A stretch of DNA of 64,000 nt from Nymphaea colorata (Eukaryota; Streptophyta; Magnoliopsida; Nymphaeales; Nymphaeaceae), in NCBI RefSeq assembly GCF_008831285.2, contig NC_045145.1:12834802-12898801 (forward strand). Reading direction: 5' to 3'. The notes under the pieces were generated by a model. That model was not told the origin of the DNA. It saw only the letters and a program-made list of their open reading frames with translations, and searched no databases. Each line of letters starts with the position of its first letter. Within the stretch, counting starts at the first letter, position 1. Made by a program: the position numbers and the translations under genes. Below are positions 49,310 to 61,319 of this stretch, one piece after another.

Positions 49310-49500
49310 AGGGTTGAAGTCCTCCCTCTTTCTTTTGTCCTCGAAGTGCAAGGCTGCTTTGAGACTTACGTGGAACCATAGTACACCCGTCAACTAGAGT
49401 ACCGTGGTACACCTTTGTAGTCCAGAAGAATAGTATCCACAAGACTTGAATTGATAACCACGCTTTCACTAGCCCGCCAGCTCAACCAGCTACGCTACCC
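49310..49500 (-). mobile_element. SINE-like copy A
   Basis: On the minus strand it begins GTAGCGTAGCTGGTTGAGCT, which fits the RNA polymerase III box A consensus TRGCNNAGYNGG. A box-B-like TTATCAATTCAAGTC follows about 35 bases on. Then come GACTACAAAGG and CTCAAAGCAGC, both shared in order with the copy at 51915-52103. This is the organisation of a tRNA-derived SINE. The 3' end is not sharply defined. Confidence 0.5.
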
Positions 49501-49599
49501 TCCTTCAACATGGGTTTCCCTTTGTTATTTTTCTGTTTTCTTTTTTTAAAATTTGTTCTATTGTTTGTTCTTTAAAAAATAAAAGGGATGGGACCCTGT

Positions 49600-49722
49600 A
49601 CCCAACAGGCTTGAGAGGGCATTATGTGTTTAAGTCTATGCAACTTACAAGAATATCACTATCATCATAGTCAGCTGTAAAAAAGAAAACCCTTCCAACT
49701 TGAGAGGGTATTATGTGTTTAA
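49600..49722. repeat. Short direct duplication
   Basis: CTTGAGAGGGCATTATGTGT at about 49611 recurs as CTTGAGAGGGTATTATGTGT about 87 bases later, each followed by TTAAG. No function is apparent. Confidence 0.8.
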
Positions 49723-50574
49723 GCAAGGGCACTGCCATGAACCCACTGTGCTTTTTTTTAAAAAAAAAAAATACCATAAAATTTGACATAGTGGCCCCTT
49801 AGGGAAAAAAAACTAGCTCTACCCGTCATAAAGTTAATGCCAATTATACATCTTCCTTTCGTAGCCATGTTAGGGTTGAAAATTTAATTTTGTGTCCTTG
49901 TCAACTTGGCGTGAAGGCTTTTGACCAAGCACATGGGCCTTTTCTTTCTATTGGTGACATTTTTCTTCTCATTGTGATGTGAGAAAACCTCACCAAAAAT
50001 TGAGAGATATTATATCTTGCTCTTAGAGTAAAATTCTGAAGCTAATAGCCTTGTTTGGAGCATTTATGGTTGAATACGATGAGTATTTCATCTTACAATT
50101 CATAAAAAAAGTCGAAACTCCCACCCAAGTCCTTGTCACTGATGCATCTGAGGAGTGACATTCATGAAAAACAGTATAAACAAAAGTTGAATGGATGTGG
50201 ATGCAAAGACTCTTTAAACAAGTGTGGATGTTTCAGCTAAACCACATCATCAATGCAAAGTGGTAGTGGTTGTGAGTTTTCGCACATAAAACTGTGTAAA
50301 TTAATGTAGAATTGAAGGGACGACTGTGGTGTCATGATATTTCACTGTCATAAGTTGAATGCCGTAACAAGCAACCTGTTCTCCAAACTTGAGTTTGGAA
50401 TTTGTGAATGTACCACTTGTAAATATATGCATGTACGATCACATCACTCTGTGAATGTGTCTGAAAATATAACACTTTCCTTAGTTGTTCTATGACAAGT
50501 GACGAACAAAGATGGCCGTCCAATGAGAAAAGCCCATTACATGCAATTATGGAACAACTGGGTTTAGTTTAAAA

Positions 50575-50770
50575 CCGGGGCGGAGGTAGGGGATTGGCAG
50601 GACCATGGCCCCACATCAAAAATTTTTACAAAATAAAAAATTTACGTATAAATTTTAAAAATTTGAGTTTAATCCATATAAAAAATTTTCAAAAATATAT
50701 TTTGGCCCTTGTTATAATTTTAAAATTATAGTTCAGCATCTGCGACGAAAAATTCCTAGCTTCCCCCTGC
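50575..50770. repeat. Small repeat with GGGGCGGAGG end
   Basis: The left end, GGGGCGGAGGTAGGGGATTG, resembles a common plant element end (GTGGCGGAGCTAGGGG-type). A long AT-rich interior follows, and the right end is TAGCTTCCCCCTGC. It is a diverged copy with no clear target duplication. Confidence 0.4.
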
Positions 50771-51827
50771 TTTAAGATGTTGTAGTATCACATTATATGG
50801 CTTAGTTACATTGAAAATTTCAGATTACAGAGAATTGTTTTTGTCATTGCACAATGTTTTGTACTATCAGATGTTCAATTTGGTTGGATGGTAACTTACA
50901 TATATAATTCCACTGTACAGTATTTTGATTTCTTATAAGATTCCGTTTTCTTGGGTGGTGAAACTAGACCTCTATGTGCACCTTGAAATCAAGCAAGACT
51001 AAATCTTTTTCAACACCAAAAAATAAGAAGAAAAAATTGTACTTGAAAGGGTCCAACTTTTTTTTTTCCGAAAAAATATTGAGGAAAAATATTTCCATTA
51101 AAATATTTTCTTCCCACCAATAGTCCCCTTAATCAATTAGGCCATGTGTGGGCCCTCGCCATTCAGCAAAATTATCTTCATAATTTCCAAACCAGCTCCT
51201 GTATCTTATTCTTGGCGAAAAAATTAAGTTTGGTGAGGGTTTTTGTACTGAAGTGGATCTAGTCAGACTTAACTTCCGACTTTAATTGATAATTTAATGA
51301 AAAGCTGAGTCATGGCACGTCATTTTTGAAAAAAACCAAACATTATTGTATAATGATCATGTAGCTCGGTGACTCAGATTCCACCAGTGTTGAAATCTGT
51401 AATGACCAATAAAAGAACTCTCTTCAATAATTAGGATTGAACGTGCAAGATTCAATATTACTCTTATAGACTTCGGTTTAGTTTATCAAGTGTTTTACCA
51501 GACCAACATTAGTTCGAACTGTAATTGACGATGGTGCTTTTCCAATTTGGAAGAGTAGTAAAAGAAAGTAACTGCCATGCTCAAACCTTATATATTTTGA
51601 AATGAACCTGCATGTAGATTTTCTTTTTTGTTAATAAATTTAGTCAGATCGACGTCTGTATCTGTTACCAGCATCTTAATGTGAGTCGGAATGCAAATAT
51701 TGTTTATGAGCTTGTAATAAGAGACCTCATAAATATCAATAAGTTGGATTGTTTTATTCAAATCTGACTTGCACGAAGTTGATCTAACCTGCCTAAGTTG
51801 ATGATTTCTTTTTAAATGGAAGATCTA

Positions 51828-51828
<1 letters not shown>

Positions 51829-51914
<86 letters not shown>
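51829..51914. repeat. (TA)n microsatellite at the 3' end of SINE-like copy B
   Basis: 86 bases of uninterrupted TA. On the minus strand the SINE-like copy runs directly into it, so the tract may have expanded from the element's tail. Confidence 0.95.
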
Positions 51915-51917
<3 letters not shown>

Positions 51918-52103
51918 GAGGCTGATGCCCCCTCCTCATTTCCCCTACCTTCAAGTTTTACTGCTGCTTTAGGACTTGGTTGGAAAGTGGTATACCTATT
52001 AACTAAACTGACGTACATCTACCGTTTGTAGTTTAAATGAGTAGTGTCTTATGAGAATCAAACTGCCATCAGAACTTTCACCATGCACTAGCTATGCTAC
52101 ATG
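51915..52103 (-). mobile_element. SINE-like copy B
   Basis: On the minus strand it begins GTAGCATAGCTAGTGCATGG (box-A-like), followed by GGCAGTTTGATTCTC (box-B-like, compare GGTTCGAATCC). Shared with copy A in order: AACTACAAA, a GTAxxCC block, and CCTAAAGCAGCA. It ends at a TA tract. The order of elements supports a tRNA-derived SINE family; the members are diverged. Confidence 0.55.
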
Positions 52104-53024
52104 GACAATTGAAAATAAACCCGACTGAATCTTTACCTTGAATTTTGCAGCATGAGGTTTCATCATACTGTCTTGGTAAGATCTGATGGATGGATCTAAC
52201 TTATGTTTAGCTCTCAGAAAAAGGATCCATACTGATTACTTTAATTCACAAAGGCTTCCTGGTTGTATATCAAAGCATGAATATTAGCATCTGCATGGCC
52301 AAGAAAAAGCTTCTGACGTCGAAAAGTAATGACTCCCACCTGTTTTTGCTATGACGTTTTGAACATCGCAAAGCTTCACCGCCACTTTGCTTGTCTTATC
52401 ACTAATCTTTTTAGTAGAATTCATCTCGGATTTTTTTTTTCCTTTTCTTTCTTTGAAAACAAAGGTTTTACTTGTATCTTCTCATCGACCAAATATGGTA
52501 AAAAAAGTTGGCAACTTTTCCCTGGGACGGTGGCCCCTAATGGAGGTTCTTAAACCGGAAACCCGTATTTTCTCTTCGCGGTTCCGACACATGGGCATCT
52601 TGAAAATCTGAAAATCTCCCCAAGAAAGCAAGAACACCAAACCACGTGCAATCCACTGCGGGTTTTTTTATCACACACACTGAGCGAAGCTAAGACTTCT
52701 GTTGGGTTGAAACTGCGGGTTGGACCAAACTTTCGGCTGCCATGTGGGGGCCGGATTTGGTAGTTGAATAACAAAGGATTCCCACCTGGTATCCCATCGT
52801 CTGGACGAAGATACGACAAGAAGATGTAAGGCTTGGTACAGAATTTGGGTTGGGATGTCCATTAGTTTATCTCCTTTTTTTTTAAGTTTTTCTTATTTGT
52901 TCACTTTTTCTGTTGGCCCACATGTACCTCCTCCTAGAAAACTTGAACCAACTGAGCCTGGGGAGCCCGTTGTTCTGACCCAGTTGTAAGTAGGGGAGGC
53001 CTCTTCTTGCAGAGAACGAAAGTA
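52104..53024 (+). promoter_or_regulatory. Upstream region of the ALS1-like gene
   Basis: This stretch should contain the promoter and 5' UTR of the transporter gene. A CACGTG (G-box-like) sequence occurs around 52643. I find no clear TATA box. TTCTTGCAG at about 53003-53011, just before the ATG, could be the acceptor of a 5' UTR intron. No other gene is seen. Confidence 0.4.
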
Positions 53025-56000
53025 ATGGCGAGAGGTTCCGGCAACAATGATGCCAGTGAGACATCTTCTCAGAGAGTTCCATTACTGAACCAGGAGGTAG
53101 TGGTGGCCTCTATCTCTCTCTTTCATGGCTTTAGATGAGTGTTTGGTTTGATGGGTATCTTTGTGTTTTCGGTACCTTTAAGGTTAACGTTGCTGTTTCC
53201 TTCTTTCTTGGGGGGTTCTGTAACGAGATGTTGGGTTTAACTGGATGAGGAAAATGAAACGTTCTTAAGGTTCTGCTTTCGTTGGTTTCTTCTTCCAGTT
53301 TGTAATTCTCTGCCTGTGCTGACAAAGGGTATTGTTCTACTGAACTATTATTTCTTTTCCGTAAATAAGCATTGCTGAATTTGCAGAAAGAAAATATATG
53401 TTCGTAAATTTTATCATACAACTTATCTTCAAATATTTGGTCAACTTTGTAATGGAGGAAGATGGAAAGTGCAATTGCAAATTTGGTGCGTGAGAGAAGC
53501 GGGTGGTTGTGATGTGCCAGATGGTGCTTTTATGTGACTCTGTTTACTTGTTACATCTGGGGACTTGGGCCTCGATATGTGCATGTAGCGCAAAAAGATA
53601 TAGAGGCATAGTTCTACGAGTTCTCAGTGTCAAGGTAGAAATGTGAACAAAAGAAAGAAAGAATAGCCGATTTAATAGACTTTGACAACCCTTTTTCTTG
53701 ATCAGCAGTTTGATTTGCAGGTAAAAGTTGCAAAGAAATTGAAAGTCAATACTTTCTCTTTGTAATTAAATAATGCATCTCAACAAAGTGCTGCAGAGTC
53801 TACAGTGTTGAAAACGAACAAATCAACTTGCATGCTGTGTCTGTTGATAAGATGTGTTGCCAATCACAACAGTATTGTTACATTCTTGGCATATCGAGTG
53901 CTGTTTGAAAGTGTTTAGAAGAGTCACATGTCATCATCTATGAGAGTCTACTCAACTCGTCCTACCCCTAAGTCAGTTTTGTGGTCTTATACATTATCAG
54001 GAATCTGACACCAAGACGAGTTCTTATAGATTTAGAAATAATTTTCCATAGCTGATCTGCTAACATGGCATAATGAGCCTTAGACAATTAACGAGGACGT
54101 TCAACCATTTTGAGGAACCTTTGGAGAACCTTATCAACAACTTAAAATGGAACTGGCTAAAAAATGTCACGTGGATCTCAAATCTATATGCCAATTGATA
54201 CGCTTAGTAACTGTAATTCTTAAGTGCGTGAAGAAGAAGATAAACCTGAAGCATAATTATGGAAAGAACTGGACATCGTTAAAATTATGCTTGTCAAAAA
54301 TTACTGTTGGAGGATCAGGACCTAGGTGGCATCTAGAAATTGTCTTTTTGGATTAATTCTTTCCTGCTCTTTGGTGCAAAAAGATTTTAAAAAAAAAACA
54401 ACAACAAAAAGGGGCTGTCTTGCCTAATATTGACCTGCTCTTTGGAGCACAAAAGCAGACACAATGTAAGAAGGGATGTCCAGGAAAGAGTACACACTTT
54501 ATTGTCATACAGAGATAACGCCATAGTTGTAAAAAGCAACACATGCTGTTTATGTGCTTAATATCATAGAATAATGATGCCAACAAGCTTTATTGCGAGA
54601 AAATTTTTCAGTAGTTGCCTCTCTTTATCTTGTCCCTCATTTCTTAGGCAGGACCTAAGGGAAATGATGCACAACCAGAACATGGTCAAACAGATCTTGA
54701 ACATGGGGACAACATTCAGGTAAAATCCAACAGTCCTCTTTTCTGCTTCAGATTGCATGACTTTGAAACTGACTACTCTTGTTTGGAACCTGAAAGACCA
54801 TGGCCAATTCTTCGATCATGTTAAATGGCAATTGTTGTCCTGCTCAAATTCTTAAACTTCATGATATCTCAGTTCGGTTTGTGGCATTTGCAAGGTTCCT
54901 AGAACATGCATCTCGAATTTCCTAAAGAGTAATAATCAGGCCGTTTTACACTTGGAATACTCAGGAGATTAGCACACTTGTATTGGCTTCAAAATTCAAA
55001 AGATTTTCTCACAACTCAAACAACATGCTTTCTCAAATTTTATTATGTGATATATATGATCTTCATCATCATCAGGTCCATTCGCAGACAGGTTGAATTT
55101 CATGGATGATACTTTTGATTTGTTCCTCTCTGTACGTGTAAACTGCATGTCACCAGCTTCATTCATGTTCTGCTTTACTGTTCCCTACCATGTCTTTGTT
55201 GGGGTTCTTTTACATTTATAATAACCAAAGATGCCTAAAAGCATCTTGTTCAGTTAATTCCTGAAGAGCGGAAGAGATTATTTTGGTTATCAACTTATCA
55301 TCATTAAGCCTGGATAGATGGAGTTGAAATGCTGCTTCTGTTCCTCTATTCGCAACTCTAAAGCTATTGTTAGTCATGAGATCTTCTATATCACCTCTCA
55401 CTGCCTGGCAGTTGTGTCAATTGTCCTTATTGTTCTTGTGTTTAACCTCTGAAATGACATCTGTATGTGGTAGGCTGATGTTAAGAAATCTTGCAATTTG
55501 TCTTGTATGGCATGACTCCTTTTTTGACATGCAAAAGTATCCTGTTTTTCTTAGCTTCTAAAGTATGTATCATTGATGTCAGCCTGCGAATGTTGGTTTC
55601 TGCCGAGTGCTTCTACTGGTAAGCATCGGTTTCATCCAATTTCATAAGAACTTATATACTACAATAGAAGGTCGACATATTTCATGATGGTTCTGACTGG
55701 CATCTCTTATCCACTGTTAGGCAAAGCCTGATGCAGGGAAACTGGTCCTTGCCACCATTGCACTTCTTATTGCCTCAACAACGAACATTCTTATCGTACG
55801 TATTTTTTAATTTGCAAAAACATATCTTGTAGCATGTATCATCTGTAGAAATGTTATTTTTGTTATTGTAGAAGTCGATGAAAATTTTTTCCCCTCTCTT
55901 TCCATTTTATGCTTATATCATTCAATCCTAGGGTCACAGTCATCTATCCTTCAATACTTGATGAAAGGTACCTTAGTTATTCATGTTAACATGGCATATC

Positions 56001-59000
56001 TGCAGTTAGTTAGGAAGACTGTTATATCTGAAATTCATGTTAATGTAGCATCCCATGTTTGGAGAATTGATGAAGAATAGTCTGATGCCAAAAAATTTAA
56101 GAACATTGATTGCTATAGTCCTTTTTGGTTTTGAACTGAAGCTGACTACGGGTTAGGATGTGTCATACAGGACACATCAGTCAACCTCTAACTAGATCAT
56201 TACTCTTAGCATCAGTCGTTTAATTCTTGGATTTGAGATTATACTGCAAGGACATATGTTCTTTAAGGGGTGTGGAATTTCAGTATTTAACAATAGTGTG
56301 AGAATGACATAAAATTTGTTTCTATTATAGGAAATCTGATAGTCAAATATATGAAGCTCTCATAACGTGTCCTAGTTCTTAGGCCTATTTGGGTGCATAT
56401 GAAAGCAGGTTATGAGGCAATTTGAAATCTCTCTCTGGGTCCTTAGGTCAATCTGGAGCAGTGCGTAATAATGAGTATCAAAAACATGTTCGTCGCTTGG
56501 GCGTCAACCTAAAACAAGAGGATGCATGTTATGTTAGGAGAATAGGTTCTAAGTTTCTAACATTCTTTGAGGAATGGCTTGGGAATAGTCCTAGTCAAAG
56601 ATTTGAGAAAGTCCATGGCTATATCTACCTGGATTCGGTATTACATTGTCTCCTAATAGCTAGGGATGTACACGAGCCAGGTTCAAGCTGATCTAAGTGA
56701 GCTCAAACTTGGCTTAAGTGCCAAAGGGCTCAACTCAAGTTAAGATGGCTCAAACTTGTCTCGGTTAAGCTCGAGCTGAGGACTGGCCGAGCCCAGAAGT
56801 TAGTAAGAAAATTATTCTTGAGCACAAGAGGAAACGCCAGGTTTGAATTCACGACCTAATAATTGGTAGCCATAAGGAACTCCATTGTGGTTATTTCTTT
56901 TTTGTGACAGCATTGTGCGATGCTGTTTATATAGTTTCTTTCTGCAAGTTTAGTTGAGTATAAACGAGTTGAGCCCTGCTGAGCTCAAAATCAACTCACC
57001 TATTCAAGTGAGTATATATCTTCACTCGAACTCTACTCGTTTGTTAAACAAGTCGAGCTCGAGTCAAGTTTATCAAGTGAGTTCGAGTTCAGCTCAAGTG
57101 GGCCCAACTCGTCGAACATCCCTACTAATAGCTCTTTTATGTTTCAATCAAGTTGGAGCTGGCTGTCAAGTGGGTTAGTATCCACCAGATTGGGCCAGGC
57201 TGATGCCAACATGCTTTCTCCAACCTTAGAAAGCTTGAAGATAACAAACATTGCTGCCTATATTTTCTGCACTTATAGTCTTATTGATGTGTAGTTCTTT
57301 ACACGCATTCGTGTGCATGCCTGAAAGCATAAAATCTTGTTCTTTATCTAATACATGGAATACATGATATGTCTGCACATCTTCTGTCACCACTTTCACC
57401 ATTCTTGTATTTTTGGAAAAGTGGGGCGTGATTTCCTCACAAGTTCACCAAATGCACTATGAAACCAGCAAACAAAACATCCAGGGTATCTCATACTTAT
57501 TCTTTTTTTTCCATGTCGTCATCTCTTCCATTTTGGATAAGTAGAGATGAAATTTTGAAGCAAATGTCCAGATAAGGAGAAAATTTTCAAATTTTTGTAG
57601 TACGTTTCTTTTTAAATTTTCTTTTTCAAGTGTTTGTACAACTAACTCCTCATATTTCATTTCTGCCAACAGTTTTCCTTCTCACTCAGTTACTTGGCTT
57701 CTTACTCAGTCTCTATTATTTTTTGCAGCCAAAATTTGGTGGAAATATAATTGATATTGTGTCTAAAGATGTCAGAACACCTGAGCAACAAGCAACAGCT
57801 TTAGCTGCTGTGCAGAATACAATATTCAGTATCATGCTGATAGTTGTTATAGGGTATTGCTCCATATTAACTCTTTCTCTTTTGATTCTCTCACTCTTGA
57901 TTACTTGAGGCTGGATTCTCATGGGCCATGGGCGCATGGCATGTTTCATGGAAAACATGTTGCAGCTCCTTAAGAGAATCTGTATATGATAATTCATTTG
58001 TATTGCCATCATCATTTTCAACTGCTCCTATCATCATCTGCATGAACGATCTGCCATGAAATTTACAAAAATGCTTGCTAAGGAAATTGACAGTTAACAG
58101 TGTGCTGCTACGTGATCATACTCTTAATAAGCCAAAAGGCTCATTATTTCATAGTTTTGTGTACTTTGATGTCTTCATTAGTTTGTCGTCTTAAAACTGC
58201 AGAATTTGGTAATAATTTCTTCGTTTATGACTAATAAATAATAAGGTAGTCATTGGATGCATAAATACGGAGATTGTAACACCCCAAAAGTTTAGTCTCG
58301 TGATGAAGATTGTGAGAGATCTTCAAGGTCTTATAAAAAACATTCTTAAAATGGTTCCTAGCCTTTTCCGGGCTGAAACAGAAGCTGCGAGGGGGCGGGT
58401 TGGGATCCACTAGACCGAGAGCCCAAGCCCAGGAGTGGGTCGGGTCGTTACAGTGGTATTAGAGCATAGTTCAACACTCGGACCTGGAGTCCCACACACG
58501 AGGATACGTGTGCCTTAAGGAGGGTAGATTGCAACACTCCAAAAGTTAGTCTCGTATTGAAGATTGTGAGAGATCTTCAAGGGCTTATAAAGGGGGTTGT
58601 TAAAATGATTGGTTGTCCTTGTTCCTAACCTTTTTCAGGTTGGAACCGAAACTGCTAGGGGGCAGGTTGGGATCTGTCAGACCAGGGGCTCGAGCCTGGG
58701 ACTGAGTCAGGTCATTATAGTGATATTAGAGCATGGTTCAACACTCAGACATAGGGTCCCACATGTGAGGATGTGTGTGTCTTAAGGGGGGTTGTAACAC
58801 CCTAAATGTTTAGTCTCATATTAAAGATTATAAGAGATCTTCAAGGGCTTATAAAGAAAGTTGTTAAAATGGTTGGTTGTCCTGGTTTCTAGTTTTTTTG
58901 AGTTTGGAACCGAAACTGCTAGGGGGCAGGTTGGACTTCGCCTAGGAATGTTCAACGAGTGGTCGAGCTCGAGTTGATCCAGCTCGAACTCGGCTCGACT

Positions 59001-60572
59001 CGCATATTGCTCTGCTCAAATCGCATATTGCTCGGCTTAAGCTCGAGCCGAGCTTTATGAGGCAAGCTCGAGCTCGACTCAGTTAATTGAGTGTGAGCTC
59101 GATCTCGACTCGTTTAAGGCTTTAAGCTAGTTTAAGCTCGTCATGAATAATGATCCTCATCTTCTTCAAGTTATGGAGAGAAAAAAAGCAGGAAATGAAA
59201 AATAAAAAGAAGAGAGCAAATTAGAAGACATAGCAGGAGAAATAAAAAAACAAACGAGCCGAGTCGAGTTTAAACCAGTCGAGCTCATGTAACTCGAACT
59301 TGAGTCGTTCATAACTCGAGTTTTAACTGGAGCTCGAACTTGACTCCTTTAACAAACGAGTTGAGCTCGAGCCAAGCTTATATGAGGGAGTTCGAGTCGA
59401 GCCCGAGCTGGCTCGACTCATTGTACATTCCTAGCTCCGCCAGACCAAGAGGTTGAGCCTGAGAGTAGGTCGGGTCGTTACAATGGTATCAAAACATGGT
59501 TCAACACTCAGACCTGGGGTCCACAGGCTCAGATGCGTGTGCCTTAAGGGAGGTGGACTGTAACACCCCAAAAGGTTAGTCCCGTATTGAAGATTGTGAA
59601 GGATCTTGGCGGACTTATAAAGGGGGTTGTTAAGTAGTTAGTTGTCCTAGTTTTTAGCTTATTTTGGGGTTGAAACCAAAACTGCTAAGGAGCGGGTTGG
59701 GATATGCCAGACCAAGAACCCAAGCTGGGAAGTGGGTCCGGTCGTTACAGAGGTGTTCCTGTTTTAGCATTTCTTGGATGATGTGTACATGAAATAGGCA
59801 CCTTTGAGGGTTTCAAATGTAAAAGGACTCCTTTTACATTTGCAGCTTTCTTCTTTTTTTACTTCCTAAGTCGGTGCATGTAAAGTCTCTCCTACTTCTG
59901 CTTTTGTGCCTTTCCATTGTGCTTTTCAGCCAAAACCTGATGTCATAATATGTATGGCTAGTTATGGGTGTCTTACATATTAACCTTGAATAGTTCTCAT
60001 GCTTTGCTAGTTGTATGCTCACCAGAAGGGTGGATGCTATGGATCAACAGAACTTGTCACTCTTTTTATTTTCTGTTTGGTACTTTGAGCACAGCCATTT
60101 TCATCGGTTAGCAGAATATTCCTTCTATGGGAGGAAGCTGTCAAGCATCTACAATTTAAGCTTTATCTTTCATATATTTGCTGGAAGGCTCTGACTAAAC
60201 ATTGTCACTTGGTTAGTTCTGTCTGCACAGCATTAAGGGCATGGCTGTTTTCATCTGCTAGTGAAAGGGTTGTGGCTCGCCTAAGAAAGAATCTATTCAG
60301 CCACCTTGTACATCAAGTGAGCCTGAATACAAAAATCCAGTTGTATGCATGTATGCATTTTTACCATGACATCTTCTGAAATTTTGTGCTCATATTTTAG
60401 GAAATAGCATTCTATGATGTTACACGAACAGGAGAGCTCCTCAGTAGGCTATCTGAAGACACCCAGATCATTAAAAATGCAGCTACAACCAATCTATCAG
60501 AGGCACTGAGAAATCTTGCTACTGCATTTGTTGGCCTAGCATTTATGTTTGCAACATCTTGGAGGTTAACGT
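53025..60572 (+). CDS. ALS1: Half-size ABC transporter, ALS1/TAP2 (ABCB27-like), 5' seven exons
   Basis: N-terminal part of a TAP-type half-size ABC transporter. In Arabidopsis and rice the orthologue (ALS1, ABCB27/TAP2) sits in the tonoplast and is needed for aluminium tolerance. Exons: 53025-53096, 54648-54719, 55583-55618, 55721-55795, 57729-57853, 60217-60316, 60401-60572; all GT-AG and all joined in phase. They encode 217 residues: a variable N-terminus, [28 protein letters not shown] (first membrane helix), [21 protein letters not shown], a second helix ending [20 protein letters not shown], then [20 protein letters not shown] and [18 protein letters not shown], leading into a third helix. 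The exon 5/6 join within [12 protein letters not shown] fixes the exon 6 start at 60217. The remaining membrane helices and the whole ATPase domain lie beyond the window. Intron 7 exceeds 3.4 kb and holds an antisense Copia. No defect is seen in these exons. The gene seems intact so far, but the 3' half is unseen. Confidence 0.92.
56661..57124. mobile_element. hAT-like MITE in ALS1 intron 4, 464 bp
   Basis: It is flanked by a perfect 8-bp duplication, CTAATAGC (56653-56660 and 57125-57132). The ends are TAGGGATGTACACGAG and the inverse TAGGGATGTTCGACGAG. Subterminal GAGCTCGAG-type motifs are abundant, as in the elements at 13056-16206 and 58943-59433. It contains no transposase. Confidence 0.9.
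58275..58452 (+). repeat. TRIM LTR1
   Basis: 178 bp, from TGTAACACCCCAAAAG to CGGGTCGTTACA. The primer-binding site TGGTATTAGAGC follows after one base. Confidence 0.88.
58530..58719 (+). repeat. TRIM LTR2
   Basis: 190 bp, from TGCAACACTCC to GGTCATTATA. Both ends carry substitutions relative to LTR1. It is preceded by the purine run AAGGAGGGTAGAT. Confidence 0.85.
58793..59482 (+). repeat. TRIM LTR3, split by a hAT-like MITE
   Basis: From TGTAACACCCTAAATG to CGGGTCGTTACA. Without the insert at 58943-59433 and one 8-bp duplication it would be about 191 bp. Confidence 0.85.
58943..59433. mobile_element. hAT-like MITE nested in TRIM LTR3, 491 bp
   Basis: The ends are TAGGAATGTTCAACGAG and the inverse TAGGAATGTACAATGAG. 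The flanking 8-mers ACTTCGCC and GCTCCGCC agree at six of eight positions. Subterminal GAGCTCGA-type motifs place it in the same family as 56661-57124. It is younger than the TRIM it interrupts. Confidence 0.85.
59559..59749 (+). repeat. TRIM LTR4
   Basis: 191 bp, from TGTAACACCCCAAAAGG to GGTCGTTACA. It is followed by GAGGT, the right copy of the presumed target duplication. Confidence 0.85.
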
Positions 60573-61319
60573 GTGAGTATCCAAACATAATTGTGCTTTG
60601 AATTGTTATTGCCTAAATTTTAGGAGGTATAAGATATTTTTCTTGGCCTCTCTATTCTAGCTAATCTTTGGGATTGGTTCCACGTTGAATTCTTTCACTT
60701 CTCTTGGTTAATCTTCCGGAATCTATTTTGTACTTTTAGGCTATCATTATAGATAGCCAACTCATGACAAGACAGGATGATGCTAAGAGGTTACTGTAAC
60801 ACTACTGTAAGATACTATTTAGAATTTTGGAATAGGTCTTGTATGAATAGCACATTCAACTGGTGACCATAAGTTGAGATGAACTTCTCACGCTTAAAGG
60901 CAAATTCAGTAGCATGCCTGCTTCAATTACTAGCTGTTGCATAACCTTGCTTACATCAGTAATACTAGTAGTAATAGTAATAGTAGGAATTTTCAATTGA
61001 AAGGAAAGATACTGTAATATAAAAAACTGAATTTAAATCAATAAATATTTTGTTAGCAAAAAACTGTGGAGATCTTCTAGTTCTTCAAATCATCAGCATC
61101 ATGAACCATTGTGGTCACAGACTCACAGCAATGTATAATATGGCAAGCACCAACAACTTTGGTTCAGATCCAAACCAAAAATTGTGATATATGGCAGCTC
61201 AAAAATTGTGATATATGGCACCAACAACGTAAAATATCATAACGTATCGTAACTGTATTGTTTTTTTTTAATAAATCAGAAAAAAATCGAAAAAAACAGC
61301 AAAAATCAGTAAAAAATAA

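Larger units (their letters stand above)
58275..59749 (+). mobile_element. Tandem TRIM array: four LTRs, three internal domains, in ALS1 intron 5
   Basis: Four LTR copies begin TGTAACACC or a close variant and end GTTACA or a variant. They alternate with three internal domains of 73-77 bases. Each internal domain starts with a primer-binding site (TGGTATTAGAGC, TGATATTAGAGC, TGGTATCAAAAC; complementary to initiator tRNA-Met) and ends with a polypurine tract (AAGGAGGGTAGAT, AAGGGGGGT, AAGGGAGGTGGAC). Nothing is encoded. This is a terminal-repeat retrotransposon in miniature, in tandem. The whole array is flanked by GAGAT (58270-58274) and GAGGT (59750-59754), an eroded 5-bp duplication, so it behaves as one insertion. 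LTR3 carries a nested hAT-like MITE. Confidence 0.88.

Noticed and set aside
57630-57908. A separate 92-residue gene at 57.6-57.9 kb
   Set aside because: Its middle part is exon 5 of the ALS1-like gene read through into intron sequence on both sides.
58275-58452. Cassandra-type TRIM (5S rRNA promoter in the LTR)
   Set aside because: I see no 5S RNA-like A box, intermediate element or C box within the LTR.
58275-59749. CRISPR-like array or plain satellite
   Set aside because: The units are 250-265 bp, with LTR ends, tRNA primer-binding sites and polypurine tracts, in a plant intron. That is a retrotransposon multimer, not a CRISPR array or satellite.
60217-60236. Exon 6 of ALS1 starting after the nearer CACAG at 60230
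   Set aside because: That acceptor breaks the reading frame with exon 5. Starting at 60217, after GGTTAG, restores the conserved [11 protein letters not shown].
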